Positions 1 to 9,735 of a stretch of DNA of 64,000 bases are shown here, piece by piece. The translations under genes were made by a program, and so were the position numbers. This DNA is from Teredinibacter purpureus (lineage in GTDB: Bacteria; Pseudomonadota; Gammaproteobacteria; Pseudomonadales; Cellvibrionaceae): assembly GCF_014217335.1 (NCBI RefSeq), contig NZ_CP060092.1, forward strand, positions 2,249,501-2,313,500, given 5' to 3'. The notes beneath the pieces were generated by a model. The model was not told the DNA's origin. It did not search any database and saw only the letters and a list, made by a program, of their open reading frames with translations. Position 1 is the first letter of the stretch. Every line of letters begins with the position of its first letter.

Positions 1-69
1 GGTTGGTTTGGCGTATGCGTTCTGTTATTATGCGCGCCGCTTTCCAGCCTACCTTTGAGACACGATTGA

Positions 70-984
70 ATGATAAAGCAACGAACACTGAAAAATGAAA
101 TCAGAGCGACCGGTGTTGGTCTACACACAGGACAAAAGGTGTATTTAACCCTGCGTCCCGCACCGATTGATGCTGGTATCGTCTTTCGACGAGTGGATTT
201 AAGTCCCGTTGTAGAGATTGAAGCTAAGGCTGAAAATGTAGGGGACACCACACTTTCTACTACGTTAGTAAATGGTGACGTTCGCGTCTCTACCGTTGAA
301 CATTTACTTTCTGCAATGGCCGGGCTCGGTATCGACAACGCCATTATTGAAGTGAGTGCTGACGAAGTACCTATTATGGACGGCAGTGCGGGCCCATTTG
401 TATTTCTAATTCAGTCCGCGGGTATCCAAGAGCAGGCTGCCCCTAAGAAGTTTATACGTATTAAGAAAAAGGTAGTTGTGAGAGACGGCGATAAAGAAGC
501 CGCTTTCCTACCTTTTAATGGTTTTAAGGTTACTTTTGCAATTGAATTTGATCACCCTGTGTTCAAAGGGCGTAAATTAGATGCTACCGTAGATTTTTCA
601 AGCACATCGTTCGTTAAAGAAGTTTCACGTGCACGTACTTTCGGTTTTATGCATGAAATAGAATATTTACGCTCCAAAGGGCTCGCCAAAGGTGGAAGTG
701 TCGATAACGCTATTGTGGTCGATAAGTATCGAATTTTAAACGATGATGGTTTGCGCTATGAAGATGAGTTTGTAAAGCATAAGGTTCTCGATGCTATCGG
801 CGATCTTTATCTGCTGGGCACCAGCTTAATAGGCGAATTTAAAGCGTTTAAGTCCGGTCATGGTTTGAACAATAAGTCGCTTAGAGAGTTGATCAAACAG
901 AAAGACGCGTGGGAAGTGGTGACCTTTGAAGATGATGAAGAAGCGCCTATATCCTATGTAAAGCCTTTGATGGCGGTTTCATAG
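70..984 (+). CDS. lpxC: UDP-3-O-acyl-N-acetylglucosamine deacetylase
   Basis: Catalyses the committed step of lipid A synthesis, a zinc-dependent deacetylation of UDP-3-O-acyl-GlcNAc in the cytosol. The 304-residue protein has the family's usual length and opens with [21 protein letters not shown], nearly the E. coli start. Zinc ligands are visible as H78 (STVEH), H237 and D241 (HKVLDAIGD), and the catalytic pair as E77 and H264 (KSGHGLNN). The ATG is fixed by this N-terminal match. In gammaproteobacteria lpxC normally closes the dcw cell-division cluster after ftsZ; the 69 bases upstream contain no recognisable ftsZ end, so ftsZ should lie further left. An M23 peptidase and secA follow on the same strand. 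Confidence 0.98.
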   Translation: MIKQRTLKNEIRATGVGLHTGQKVYLTLRPAPIDAGIVFRRVDLSPVVEIEAKAENVGDTTLSTTLVNGDVRVSTVEHLLSAMAGLGIDNAIIEVSADEVPIMDGSAGPFVFLIQSAGIQEQAAPKKFIRIKKKVVVRDGDKEAAFLPFNGFKVTFAIEFDHPVFKGRKLDATVDFSSTSFVKEVSRARTFGFMHEIEYLRSKGLAKGGSVDNAIVVDKYRILNDDGLRYEDEFVKHKVLDAIGDLYLLGTSLIGEFKAFKSGHGLNNKSLRELIKQKDAWEVVTFEDDEEAPISYVKPLMAVS

Positions 985-1268
985 CCTGCAGGCTGTTGGT
1001 CAAATTTACGAAATTAAGAATAAAAAAGACTATAATCCGTATCCAAAATGCATATGGAGTTGATGTTTCGTGGTTAGGTGTGCCATAGTTCGGTGCAATA
1101 GTTGACCGACTGCATCTGATGGACGAGTGGGCTTGCCAGTTTGCTCGCCGTGCACAACTATTAATATAAAGTGACGGAATCACATAGTATTCTCTGTCTC
1201 TGGTAATGCAATCTTCCAGAAACGAATACGTCAATCGTAACAACAGGCACCAGCGTGCAGATTAATCG
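985..1268. other. intergenic lpxC-M23 peptidase, nothing recognised
   Basis: This is a 284-base gap. I see no tRNA, no strong hairpin followed by T residues and no credible small gene. In Pseudomonas a DUF721 (DciA-type) gene lies between lpxC and the M23 peptidase; no such protein is encoded here on either strand. An A+T-rich patch around 1158-1170 could hold a promoter -10 for the peptidase, but it has no well-spaced -35. Confidence 0.5.
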
Positions 1269-2201
1269 ATGAAAATAATCGTAGTGAGTAAGCGCCACGG
1301 TAGCACCCGCAGTTTTACGCTGGGTGGTTGGACGCGTGCGTTACTCTCTGCCTGTATGGTAGGTATTCCGGTCGGAGCTGCCACCTTGGCTGTTACGCAC
1401 TTCGCTAATAATGATGCCAATGATGTTCTAACTCCAGATGCCACTCAAGCGTGGACGGAATCTTTGGCGTTGCAACAGCAGCAAGTTGAAGAAGCGCAGT
1501 ATTTTACAGAGAAAAAACTTGCCGCTATAACCTTACGTGTTGCCGAACTTCAAGCTCGATTGGTGCGTTTAGACGCACTTGGCGAACGTTTGACGTCGAT
1601 GGCAAAATTGGATAATGGTGAGTTTGACTTCAGCCGAGTGCCCGCGTTGGGTGGGCCAGAGCAGAATATAGACGGCGCTAATTACGCTGCACCCGAATTT
1701 AAATTGGTGTTAGAACAGCTCGGCGAACAAATCGACGACCGCCGACAGCAGCTCGATACATTAGAAGCCTTAATGGCTAAGCGTAAATTACAGAACGATG
1801 TATTTCTGGCTGGCCGCCCTATAAAAAAAGGGTGGATGTCTTCTCGGTATGGTCGCCGTAGCGATCCGTTTAACGGTCGGATAGCATGGCATGCTGGTGT
1901 TGATTTTGCCGGTAAAGAAGGTTCAGATATCGTTGCGGTTGCCGCTGGGGTTGTAACGTGGTCTGGTGAGCGTTACGGCTATGGTGAGATGGTTGAAGTT
2001 AACCACGGTAACGGCTTTAAGACACGGTATGCTCACTGTAAAGAGAATCTAGTGAACGTTGGCGACGTGGTCAAAAAAGGCCAAATCGTTGCGTTAATGG
2101 GCTCGAGCGGCCGCTCGACCGGCCCGCATGTCCACTTTGAAGTATACAAAAATGGTCGTACGGTCGACCCTGCCACCTATATTCATAGGGCTAGTAGATA
2201 G
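1269..2201 (+). CDS. M23 family metallopeptidase (LytM-type murein hydrolase)
   Basis: Predicted periplasmic, membrane-anchored peptidoglycan endopeptidase or activator of murein hydrolases. The 310 residues comprise a short cytoplasmic N-terminus, one membrane helix (about residues 23-45), a coiled-coil-prone stretch (about 60-175, rich in Q, E and L) and a C-terminal M23 domain (about 188-306). The zinc-site motif is complete: H208-x3-D212 (HAGVD), H256 (RYAH) and H287-x-H289 (GPHVHF), so it should be catalytically competent, unlike degenerate LytM activators. It lies directly before secA, where E. coli has secM; the same arrangement is known in Pseudomonas. The natural substrate cannot be read from sequence. 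Confidence 0.9.
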   Translation: MKIIVVSKRHGSTRSFTLGGWTRALLSACMVGIPVGAATLAVTHFANNDANDVLTPDATQAWTESLALQQQQVEEAQYFTEKKLAAITLRVAELQARLVRLDALGERLTSMAKLDNGEFDFSRVPALGGPEQNIDGANYAAPEFKLVLEQLGEQIDDRRQQLDTLEALMAKRKLQNDVFLAGRPIKKGWMSSRYGRRSDPFNGRIAWHAGVDFAGKEGSDIVAVAAGVVTWSGERYGYGEMVEVNHGNGFKTRYAHCKENLVNVGDVVKKGQIVALMGSSGRSTGPHVHFEVYKNGRTVDPATYIHRASR

Positions 2202-2320
2202 CACTCCCCCCTTAGCCAGCAATCATATCGTCACATTGCTAGGCCTCCATATTTGTCGTACCACACCAAAACTTTTACACACTGCCGAGCTTTTTTGCTC
2301 GCTCACTGGCTGGAAATCTT

Positions 2321-5050
2321 ATGTTAGGTAAACTCTTTAGAGCCGTATTTGGTTCAAAAAATGATCGCGAGCTAAAGAAAATGGGCAAAGTTGTCCAACA
2401 AATAAACGCGTTAGAAACTCAGATAGAAGCGCTATCTGACGATGAGTTAAAAGGGAAAACAATTGAATATCGTGAGCGTTATGAGAAGGGTGAAACGCTA
2501 GAGCAGCTTCTGCCTGAGGCTTTTGCAACCGTTCGAGAGGCAAGTCGCAGAGCGATGGCTATGCGTCACTTCGATGTGCAGATGATAGGCGGTATGACCT
2601 TACATCAGGGTCGGATTTCAGAAATGAAAACAGGTGAAGGTAAAACGCTTGTTGCGACACTCGCGACTTATTTAAATGCAATTCCTGGGAAGGGTGTTCA
2701 TATTGTAACAGTGAACGATTACCTGGCTACTCGAGATTCAAATTGGATGCGCCCTGTATACGAAGCATTAGGAATGACCGTTGGTTCCATTGTTTCAATG
2801 CAGGACCCGCAAGAAAAGTACAATGCGTACCGAGCTGACATCACATACGGTACGAATAACGAGTTTGGTTTCGATTACCTTCGAGATAATATGGCGTTGA
2901 GAAAAGAGGATCGCGTACAGCGGCCTTTGTTTTTTGCTGTTATCGATGAAGTGGATTCGATTTTGATCGATGAGGCAAGAACGCCGCTTATAATTTCGGG
3001 TGCTGCTGAAGATAGCTCCCTACTCTACAAGAAAATCAATGCGCTAATTCCTCAGTTAAAACTCCAGCCTGAATCTGACGAAGAAGAACCCACTGAAATC
3101 GGCCACTTTACTATTGATGAAAAAGTTCGTTCGATCGAGTTGACCGAGACTGGGCACCAGCTCGTGGAAGAGTTACTGATTGGTGCGGGCTTGCTCAAAA
3201 ATGATGAAAGCTTGTATCAAGCTTCTAATCTAGGTTTGGTACACCACATCAATTCTGGCTTGCGTGCTCATCACCTCTATCAGCGAGATGTTGAATACAT
3301 TGTGCAGGAAAACCAAGTGGTGCTTATTGATGAGCATACAGGCCGAACAATGCAAGGACGACGTTTGTCCGAGGGGCTGCACCAAGCAATTGAGGCGAAA
3401 GAAGGCGTTAATATTCAGGCTGAAAGCCAGACTATGGCATCGACTACCTTTCAGAATTATTTTAGATTATACCCAAAATTGTCTGGTATGACGGGCACAG
3501 CAGATACTGAAGCGTTTGAATTCCGACAGATATATGGCTTGGATGTGGTCGTCATTCCTACCAACAGACCTGTATCTCGCCAAGACTTGAATGACCTTAT
3601 CTTTCTGAATGTAGAGGATAAGTACGAAGCTATCATTGAAGATGTTAAGGCTTTTCGCGAAAAAAAGGCGCCTGTATTGGTCGGTACCGCTTCGGTAGAA
3701 ACATCCGAGGAAATGTCTAAACGATTAAATGCGGCGGGAATAAAACACGAAGTTCTTAATGCTAAACAACACGATCGTGAGGCCGATATTATTGCTGAGG
3801 CGGGGCGTCCTGGTGCGGTAACTATCGCTACGAATATGGCGGGTCGTGGTACCGATATTGTTTTGGGCGGTAAGTGGGAAGTTGAAGTTTCAAAACTTCA
3901 GAACCCAACAGAAACCGAAGTGGAGGCGATTAAAGCGGATTGGAAGGTTCGACACCAAATAGTGCTAGACGCTGGCGGGTTGCATATTATCGGCACTGAG
4001 CGGCATGAATCTAGACGTATCGATAACCAACTTCGGGGGCGCGCTGGCAGGCAGGGCGACCCTGGTCTTTCTCGATTTTATTTGTCGCTTGAAGATAATC
4101 TGATGCGAATCTTTGCGTCAGAACGCATGCGTTCTATTATGCAAACACTTGGCATGGAGAAGGGTGAGGCAATCGAGCACCGTATGGTGACTAATGCCAT
4201 TGAGAAAGCACAACGAAAGGTAGAAGGCCGTAACTTTGATTACCGTAAGCAACTATTAGAATATGATGATGTTGCAAATGATCAGCGTCGCGTTATCTAC
4301 ACGCAGCGAAATGAGTTGTTAGACGCGGATGATATTGAAGAAGCTATTGCCGGTATACGCGACGACGTTGTGGCTGGGCAGCTAGCAGAGTTTGTTCCTC
4401 CTCAATCAGTAGAAGAACAATGGGATATCGCTGGCCTAGAAAAGCGTTTTCATGACGATTACGGTGTAGATCTTCCTATACAACAATGGTTGGACGAGGA
4501 TGACAAGTTAAACGAAGAATCGCTAGGCGAAAAGTTATCTAATGCCATGAGCGAGTACTATCAGCAGGAAAAGGTAACTAAAATTGGCGATATTATTCGC
4601 ACCCTTGAAAAACAATTGATGTTGCAAGTGCTCGATACCTTATGGAAAGAGCATTTACAAAATATGGATAATTTGCGGCAAGGCATTAATTTGAGGGCTT
4701 ATGCGCAACGTAATCCTAAACAAGAATATAAGCGTGAATCGTTTGCACTATTTGAAAGCCTACTTGAAGCGCTAAAGTTTGATGTTACCCGTGTTTTGTT
4801 CCGAATTGAGCCAGTCACTGAAGAGCAGCTTGCGGAAATGGATCGTCGACGTCAAGCCGCCGCAGAAGCTCAGAAGATAAAATTACAGCACGAAGAGTTT
4901 TCGGCTTTAGAAACTGAAGCGCCAGGCGCAATGGATCAAGTGAAGCCGGAGCGGCCATATGTGCGCACAGGCAAAAAAATTGGGCGAAACGATAACTGCC
5001 CGTGTGGGTCGGGTAAAAAATATAAGGCATGTCACGGAAAGCTGGCTTAG
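2321..5050 (+). CDS. secA: preprotein translocase ATPase subunit SecA
   Basis: Motor ATPase that drives unfolded preproteins through SecYEG. The 909-residue length and start ([18 protein letters not shown]) match the family. Visible features are Walker A (GEGKT, about 105-109), the DEVD-type Walker B in the first nucleotide-binding domain ([15 protein letters not shown]), the second helicase domain with [10 protein letters not shown], and a C-terminal SEC-C zinc motif with C893, C895, C904 and H905 ([13 protein letters not shown]), which binds SecB. It is followed by a strong terminator. No SecM-type arrest peptide is encoded upstream, so control of secA translation by secretion stress, if present, must work another way. 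Confidence 0.99.
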   Translation: MLGKLFRAVFGSKNDRELKKMGKVVQQINALETQIEALSDDELKGKTIEYRERYEKGETLEQLLPEAFATVREASRRAMAMRHFDVQMIGGMTLHQGRISEMKTGEGKTLVATLATYLNAIPGKGVHIVTVNDYLATRDSNWMRPVYEALGMTVGSIVSMQDPQEKYNAYRADITYGTNNEFGFDYLRDNMALRKEDRVQRPLFFAVIDEVDSILIDEARTPLIISGAAEDSSLLYKKINALIPQLKLQPESDEEEPTEIGHFTIDEKVRSIELTETGHQLVEELLIGAGLLKNDESLYQASNLGLVHHINSGLRAHHLYQRDVEYIVQENQVVLIDEHTGRTMQGRRLSEGLHQAIEAKEGVNIQAESQTMASTTFQNYFRLYPKLSGMTGTADTEAFEFRQIYGLDVVVIPTNRPVSRQDLNDLIFLNVEDKYEAIIEDVKAFREKKAPVLVGTASVETSEEMSKRLNAAGIKHEVLNAKQHDREADIIAEAGRPGAVTIATNMAGRGTDIVLGGKWEVEVSKLQNPTETEVEAIKADWKVRHQIVLDAGGLHIIGTERHESRRIDNQLRGRAGRQGDPGLSRFYLSLEDNLMRIFASERMRSIMQTLGMEKGEAIEHRMVTNAIEKAQRKVEGRNFDYRKQLLEYDDVANDQRRVIYTQRNELLDADDIEEAIAGIRDDVVAGQLAEFVPPQSVEEQWDIAGLEKRFHDDYGVDLPIQQWLDEDDKLNEESLGEKLSNAMSEYYQQEKVTKIGDIIRTLEKQLMLQVLDTLWKEHLQNMDNLRQGINLRAYAQRNPKQEYKRESFALFESLLEALKFDVTRVLFRIEPVTEEQLAEMDRRRQAAAEAQKIKLQHEEFSALETEAPGAMDQVKPERPYVRTGKKIGRNDNCPCGSGKKYKACHGKLA

Positions 5051-5074
5051 TTAAGCATTTTTTTGAAAAGTAGC

Positions 5075-5113
5075 AAGTAAAAAAGCAGCGCTTTATCCGC
5101 TGCTTTTTTACTT
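5075..5113 (+). terminator. rho-independent terminator after secA
   Basis: A perfect 16-bp inverted repeat (5075-5090 with 5098-5113) closes a 7-base loop; the G+C core is GCAGCG/CGCTGC, flanked by A and T runs. It starts 25 bases after the secA stop. Because A runs precede and T runs follow the core, it could work in both directions, but only secA ends here. Confidence 0.9.
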
Positions 5114-5185
5114 ATATTAGGTTAAGTAATTTTTATCTATCTCATTTTCGAGAGCGTATTCATTAAAGAGAGGGGAGGTGTATTC

Positions 5186-6406
5186 ATGGCGGTAGGTAAT
5201 GGGGTATGGCCGACTGTTTTTCCTGTTGCCGGTGTTCGCTTGGGTGTGGCCGCTGCCGGTGTGAAATACACAGATAGAAATGATGTGGTGCTATTAGAGA
5301 TCGCTGAGGGTAGCGAGGTCGCTGGCGTGTTTACGCAGAATGCCTTTTGCGCTGCACCGGTAACTCTAGCCAAACAACACTTGGGCGAAAATACGCCACG
5401 ATATTTTTTGATCAATTCGGGTAACGCGAATGCTTGTACAGGCGACGCCGGTTTTGACGCTGCACAAGAAACCATGTCCGCTGTAGCGCGTGTTGCAAAA
5501 GTTAGTATTAATCAGGTTCTGCCTTTTTCAACCGGTGTGATAGGGGAGCCGTTGCCAAGCAGCAAAATTGTAGCCGCTATTCCGCAGGCGTATGAACAGC
5601 TGGATGTGATGGGCTGGGAGCTGGCGGCAACTACTATTATGACAACAGATACACGCCCTAAAGCGAGTAGTGTTCGGATTAATATTGGTGGCGAAACTGT
5701 CTCTATCACTGGAATTTCGAAAGGCTCGGGAATGATTCGCCCCAATATGGCGACAATGTTAGCTTACATTGCAACGGATGCGGCAATCGATGCAGATACG
5801 CTTCGCGCTATTTCCCTTTCTGCTGCGAACAAATCATTTAATAGAATTACCATCGATGGTGATACGTCTACGAATGATGCCTGTATGTTAATCGCCACTG
5901 GGCAATCTTCTGCAAAGAAAATTGAGCGGCCGAGCGGTGAAGCCTTTGAAAAAATTCGAGATGCTATAATCGATGTTTACAAAAATCTCGCACAGCAAAT
6001 CGTGCGAGACGGAGAAGGCGCAACAAAGTTTGTTACGGTAAATGTCTCGGGTGGAAAATCGAATTCAGAGTGTTTACAGGTGGCTTATGCTATTGCGCAT
6101 TCGCCTTTGGTTAAAACAGCGCTATTCGCGTCGGACCCCAATTGGGGGCGTATTGTTGCGGCTATAGGTTACGCTGGTATCGACTCTCTTGATCCCTCAC
6201 GCGTGTCAGTGAGTTTGGATGATGTTCAAATCGTCAAAAATGGTAGTCGCGCGGTAAGCTATTTAGAGGAATCTGGCCAAGCTATTTTTAATCAACCTGA
6301 GTTTTCGATAAACGTAGCGCTTGGACGTGGTGAAGCGTCAGAAACACTGTGGACGAGTGATTTGTCGCACGAGTACGTTACTATCAATGCTGAGTACCGC
6401 ACCTAG
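5186..6406 (+). CDS. argJ: bifunctional glutamate N-acetyltransferase/ornithine acetyltransferase ArgJ
   Basis: Transfers acetyl from N-acetylornithine to glutamate (and in bifunctional members from acetyl-CoA), the recycling route of arginine synthesis. The 406-residue precursor contains the autocleavage signature SGMIRPNMAT-MLAYIATDA, with T190 the expected nucleophile and new N-terminus of the beta chain. The oxyanion-hole motif STGVIG is present near residue 115. The start is set by a strong Shine-Dalgarno (AGGGGAGGTG, 5171-5180). secA-argJ-mutT is the order seen in Pseudomonas and relatives. The mutT ATG follows the stop codon with no intervening base, implying translational coupling. 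Whether it also uses acetyl-CoA (mono- or bifunctional) cannot be judged. Confidence 0.97.
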   Translation: MAVGNGVWPTVFPVAGVRLGVAAAGVKYTDRNDVVLLEIAEGSEVAGVFTQNAFCAAPVTLAKQHLGENTPRYFLINSGNANACTGDAGFDAAQETMSAVARVAKVSINQVLPFSTGVIGEPLPSSKIVAAIPQAYEQLDVMGWELAATTIMTTDTRPKASSVRINIGGETVSITGISKGSGMIRPNMATMLAYIATDAAIDADTLRAISLSAANKSFNRITIDGDTSTNDACMLIATGQSSAKKIERPSGEAFEKIRDAIIDVYKNLAQQIVRDGEGATKFVTVNVSGGKSNSECLQVAYAIAHSPLVKTALFASDPNWGRIVAAIGYAGIDSLDPSRVSVSLDDVQIVKNGSRAVSYLEESGQAIFNQPEFSINVALGRGEASETLWTSDLSHEYVTINAEYRT

Positions 6407-6814
6407 ATGAAGGTTCAGACGAAGCAGGTTAGGGTTGCTGTTGGCGTAGTGCTTAACGCAGCGAATGAGGTGTTAATTGCACAGCGACAGTCGGGCCAGC
6501 ACTTGGCGGGGTTATGGGAATTTCCCGGAGGCAAGATAGAAATGGGTGAAAGTTGTGCGCAAGCGCTAGTGCGTGAACTCTGGGAAGAGGTGGGTATAAA
6601 GGTCGCTTCTTCCGATCCGTTTATGGTTGTTGCGCATCAGTACGAAACCAAAAGTGTTGAACTTGACGTTCACATGGTGAGGGTTTTTAGTGGTGAGGCG
6701 TTTGGACGGGAAGGGCAGTCTATTCGTTGGGAGGGCGTTAGCTGCCTTATAGAAGGACATTTTCCGGAGGCAAACCGCCCTATAATTGCGGCTCTAAAAC
6801 AGTTCTGTATCTAG
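6407..6814 (+). CDS. mutT: 8-oxo-dGTP diphosphatase MutT (Nudix hydrolase)
   Basis: Removes oxidised 8-oxo-dGTP from the nucleotide pool and so prevents A:T to C:G transversions. The 135-residue protein carries a complete Nudix box running from GGKIEMGE to RELWEEVGI, matching Gx5Ex7REUxEExGU. The N-terminal VGVVLNAANEVLIAQRQ and the WEFPGGKIE motif are typical of MutT rather than of other Nudix enzymes. The ATG abuts the argJ stop codon. It lies convergent with the yacG-coaE-pilDCB run on the other strand, only 14 bases away, without an obvious terminator between them. Confidence 0.95.
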   Translation: MKVQTKQVRVAVGVVLNAANEVLIAQRQSGQHLAGLWEFPGGKIEMGESCAQALVRELWEEVGIKVASSDPFMVVAHQYETKSVELDVHMVRVFSGEAFGREGQSIRWEGVSCLIEGHFPEANRPIIAALKQFCI

Positions 6815-6828
6815 CGATACTATTTTGT

Positions 6829-7023
6829 CTATTCTTGCAGGTCGTTCGACCAGCTATCATCTTCTAGTTCATTCCCGTCTATACGATGGTTTTCACTGGC
6901 CCATTCACCAAAGTCAATGAGTTTGCAGCGTTCACTACAAAATGGCCGTTCAGGAAAATCGTTGGTCATTAGTACGGGCTTACTGCATGTTGGGCACTTT
7001 ACTGAAAGCGTTTTTAATGTCAT
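6829..7023 (-). CDS. yacG: DNA gyrase inhibitor YacG, zinc-binding
   Basis: Small protein that binds GyrB and blocks DNA binding by gyrase in E. coli. The 64 residues hold the family's zinc site as C10-x2-C13 and C29-x3-C33 (CPTC...CSERC), followed by the conserved [10 protein letters not shown] stretch and an acidic C-terminus. Its ATG overlaps the coaE stop as ATGA (7020-7023), so it is translationally coupled to coaE. The yacG-coaE-pilD order is widely conserved in gammaproteobacteria. Confidence 0.95.
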   Translation of the reverse strand: MTLKTLSVKCPTCSKPVLMTNDFPERPFCSERCKLIDFGEWASENHRIDGNELEDDSWSNDLQE

Positions 7024-7610
7024 ATCAAGGATAGGTAATTTTGGTGCAGTTGATTTACTTGCTGCTGAGTGGATTCTAGAGAGCCGCTATTATCAATAAT
7101 ATCGTCTGCCTTTGCTAGTCGTTCAGCCCTATTAATTTGCGCCGTAATAATGGCTTTAATGTCATCGCTAGGTACTTCGTCCCGAGTGGAGGCACGTTCA
7201 ACTTGTATATTTTCTGGGATATCAACGACGAGTATTCGATTAACCGATTTGTCTTGGCCGGTCTCTAGCAAAAGTGGCGATGAAAGAATGGCGTACGGGC
7301 TGGTGATGCTTTTTAATAACGTAGCAGTGGTGCGCCGTATCGCGGGGTGAGTGATATGTTCAAGCCATTGTTTTTCGTCTGGGTGAGTAAAAATAATATT
7401 ACGCAGTTTGGAGCGATTAAGCGCCCCGTTAGCGAGCAAAAGCTCTACGCCGAAATGATCGATAATTTGCTTTAAACAGGGCTCACCGGGAGCCACTATT
7501 TGTCGCGCAACACTATCGGAATCAACAACACCTATACCGAGATTGGCAAATAGATCGGTAACCGTTGTTTTGCCGCTGCCAATACCGCCGGTTACGCCAA
7601 TCGTGAACAT
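7020..7610 (-). CDS. coaE: dephospho-CoA kinase
   Basis: Phosphorylates the 3'-hydroxyl of dephospho-CoA with ATP, the last step of coenzyme A synthesis. The 196-residue protein starts [16 protein letters not shown], a P-loop at residues 8-15, followed by the family's VVDSDSVAR acidic motif, which binds substrate and metal, and a lid region with HPAIRR. It is cotranscribed with pilD upstream (3-base gap) and yacG downstream (4-base overlap). Confidence 0.97.
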   Translation of the reverse strand: MFTIGVTGGIGSGKTTVTDLFANLGIGVVDSDSVARQIVAPGEPCLKQIIDHFGVELLLANGALNRSKLRNIIFTHPDEKQWLEHITHPAIRRTTATLLKSITSPYAILSSPLLLETGQDKSVNRILVVDIPENIQVERASTRDEVPSDDIKAIITAQINRAERLAKADDIIDNSGSLESTQQQVNQLHQNYLSLI

Positions 7611-7613
7611 AGG

Positions 7614-8501
7614 TTAGCTAATTTTTGCGTAGCTAAGGTATATTTCGGTAATGCTTTCACCCCAAAAAAAGGCCATCCAGCCGGCAATTGCTAAATAAGG
7701 GCCAAAAGGAATTGGCACATTTTTATCTCGGCCCGCAATAACGATTCCGGCAATACCAATAACCGCACCGACAAAAGACGACAGAATGATGATGAGTGGC
7801 AGCATTTGCCAGCCCATCCAAGCGCCAAGCGCCGCGAGCAATTTGAAGTCGCCAAAGCCCATGCCTTCTTTACCTGTTATTAGTTTAAACAGCCAGAAAA
7901 CACACCATAAAACCAAGTAGCCTGCAATTGCCCCGTAAACGGCGCTGTGTATATCTGTAAATATTCCAAAGGAGTTTACGACAATACCGCCCCACATTAG
8001 GGGTAGGGTAATGCTGTCTGGTAATAGCTGGTGATCGATATCTATCATCGTAAGGGCGATAAGACACCAAGTAAACAAAAGAGCGAAGCCACCACTTTCG
8101 TTGAGACCCAAAGAGAAAATACAAAACACGGACAGTATGCCGGTAACCATTTCTACAATGGGGTACCGAATGGAAATGGAGGTATTGCAACTATGGCAGC
8201 GCCCTTTAAGTATTAGATAACTGAATACGGGTATATTTTGCCAGGCCCGAATAGGTGCCTTACAGGAAGGGCAATGCGAAGACGGAAAGGCGATATTAAA
8301 CTGGGTGTCCACCTCGTTTCCGTTATCGGGATGATCGTTTAAAAACTCTTTGCACTCGGCTTTCCATTGAGCAAACATCGAAAGAGGTAAACGATAGATG
8401 ACAACATTCAAAAAACTACCGATGGCTAGGCTAACAATTAAAGTGCCTGCGAGCGATAACATAAGAAGTGAGTAGGCATCGATGGCGTTGTGCTCTCCCA
8501 T
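7614..8501 (-). CDS. pilD: prepilin leader peptidase / N-methyltransferase
   Basis: Inner-membrane aspartyl protease that cleaves type IV prepilins after the leader glycine and methylates the new N-terminal phenylalanine. The 295 residues contain the cytoplasmic two-CxxC zinc loop (C77/C80 and C102/C105) linked to methylation, then several membrane helices with the two catalytic aspartates, D154 in MIDIDHQLLPD and D218 in GMGFGDFK. It follows pilC with only 2 bases between, so pilB-pilC-pilD-coaE-yacG form one transcription unit. Expected substrates include PilA at 11.9 kb and any type II secretion pseudopilins elsewhere in the genome. Confidence 0.97.
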   Translation of the reverse strand: MGEHNAIDAYSLLMLSLAGTLIVSLAIGSFLNVVIYRLPLSMFAQWKAECKEFLNDHPDNGNEVDTQFNIAFPSSHCPSCKAPIRAWQNIPVFSYLILKGRCHSCNTSISIRYPIVEMVTGILSVFCIFSLGLNESGGFALLFTWCLIALTMIDIDHQLLPDSITLPLMWGGIVVNSFGIFTDIHSAVYGAIAGYLVLWCVFWLFKLITGKEGMGFGDFKLLAALGAWMGWQMLPLIIILSSFVGAVIGIAGIVIAGRDKNVPIPFGPYLAIAGWMAFFWGESITEIYLSYAKIS

Positions 8502-8503
8502 TG

Positions 8504-9730
8504 TTAAACAACCTGCCCGATCTGAAATATGGGTAGGTACATCGCGATCATCAAGCCACCGACTAAAACACCTAGTACGGACATGATAATGGGTTCTAGT
8601 AGGGAGGTTAAGCTATCAACTAAATTATCTACAGCCTCTTCATAATAGCTAGCGACTTTATCCAGCATTTCATCGAGAGCACCTGATTCCTCGCCGATAG
8701 TTGTCATTTGTACGAGCATTGCCGGAAATAAATGGGTGTTAGTGATGGCCGCATTTAATTGCGTACCGGTAGATACTTCATCTTTTATTCGAAGTACTGC
8801 GGCTTCGTATAAAGAGTTTCCTGTTGCTCCAGCGACTGATTGTAATGCGTCAATTAAGGGCACGCCCGCAGCAAATGTTGTTGAAAGTGTTCGAGCGAAT
8901 CGCGCGATGATTGACTGGTACACAATTCCGCCGACAACGGGGATTTTCAGCATAAGGCGATCAATGAAGTTTCGAAAAGTTTGGCTTTTTTGTTTTAGTT
9001 TCCCCAAAAAAAACACGCTGGCGATTAATGCTGCCCCAATAATATGCCAGTACGCCTGAGCTGCTTCCGAAAGATGTAATACGAAAAGCGTAAATGCCGG
9101 AAGTTCTGCGCCAAAACTGCTAAAAGTTTCGGCAAATTGCGGGACCACTTTAACTAATAATATACCGGTAACAACAAGGGCGACAATTACAACAGCAATT
9201 GGATAGGTCATTGCCTTTTTTATTTTCGCTTTTAACTGTTCGGTTTTTTCTTTATAAATTGCAATCCGGTCAAGCATTGTTTCTAGGGCGCCAGACTGCT
9301 CTCCCGATTCGACAAGATTACAGAAAAGCTCATCAAAATATTTTGGCTGCTTTCGTAGTGAGGCGGCAAAGCCCCCTCCGGCAGCAACATCGTCTTTGAT
9401 GCCACGAATAAGTTTGGCTAGGTTTTTATTTTCGCTGCCGCCGGCGACTATTTCAAAGCTTTGAACTAAGGGTACGCCTGCCTTCATCATCGTAGCCATT
9501 TGTCGAGTAAAAAGCGCAATATCCATGGGTTTGATGGGTTTGCCTCCGCCACCGAACATTGGTTTTGATTTGCGCCGTACACTATTAGTTCTTACCCCTT
9601 GCTTCAGTAGCTGAGCTTTAGCGAGGGAGGAACTTGGGCTGACAACTTCGCCGGTAACCTTGTTGCCTTTTTTGTCTACGCCCTTGTAGGAGAATACTTC
9701 TGTAGTTGTGGAGTGGGCTGTTGTTGCCAT
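8504..9730 (-). CDS. pilC: type IV pilus inner-membrane platform protein PilC
   Basis: Polytopic platform protein of the pilus motor, which couples ATPase movement to pilin insertion or extraction. The 408 residues hold two GspF/T2SSF domains in tandem: the first (about 75-195) begins IALFTRQMATMMKAGVPLVQ, and its repeat (about 275-400) begins IARFARTLSTTFAAGVPLID. Each has the characteristic E-S/E-G-Q-S/E-S-G-AL-ML-D signature (ESGEQSGALETMLD and TIGEESGALDEMLD). Three strongly hydrophobic helices are visible. It lies 5 bases after pilB. Confidence 0.97.
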   Translation of the reverse strand: MATTAHSTTTEVFSYKGVDKKGNKVTGEVVSPSSSLAKAQLLKQGVRTNSVRRKSKPMFGGGGKPIKPMDIALFTRQMATMMKAGVPLVQSFEIVAGGSENKNLAKLIRGIKDDVAAGGGFAASLRKQPKYFDELFCNLVESGEQSGALETMLDRIAIYKEKTEQLKAKIKKAMTYPIAVVIVALVVTGILLVKVVPQFAETFSSFGAELPAFTLFVLHLSEAAQAYWHIIGAALIASVFFLGKLKQKSQTFRNFIDRLMLKIPVVGGIVYQSIIARFARTLSTTFAAGVPLIDALQSVAGATGNSLYEAAVLRIKDEVSTGTQLNAAITNTHLFPAMLVQMTTIGEESGALDEMLDKVASYYEEAVDNLVDSLTSLLEPIIMSVLGVLVGGLMIAMYLPIFQIGQVV

Positions 9731-9735
9731 CTGGT

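Noticed and set aside
1..69. Possible end of ftsZ before lpxC
   Set aside because: None of the three frames gives an FtsZ C-terminal pattern; the bases look like an intergenic spacer.
947..1243. A 98-codon minus-strand frame in the lpxC-M23 gap, where relatives carry DUF721
   Set aside because: The translation shows no DUF721 similarity, is Cys/Arg-rich without pattern and has no ribosome site.
2128..2331. A 67-codon frame overlapping the end of the M23 gene and the start of secA, in the position of secM
   Set aside because: It has no signal peptide and no SecM arrest motif, and most of it overlaps the peptidase gene in another frame.
7885..8190. A 101-codon minus-strand frame within pilD
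   Set aside because: It lies in another frame of a clearly real gene and has no recognisable features.
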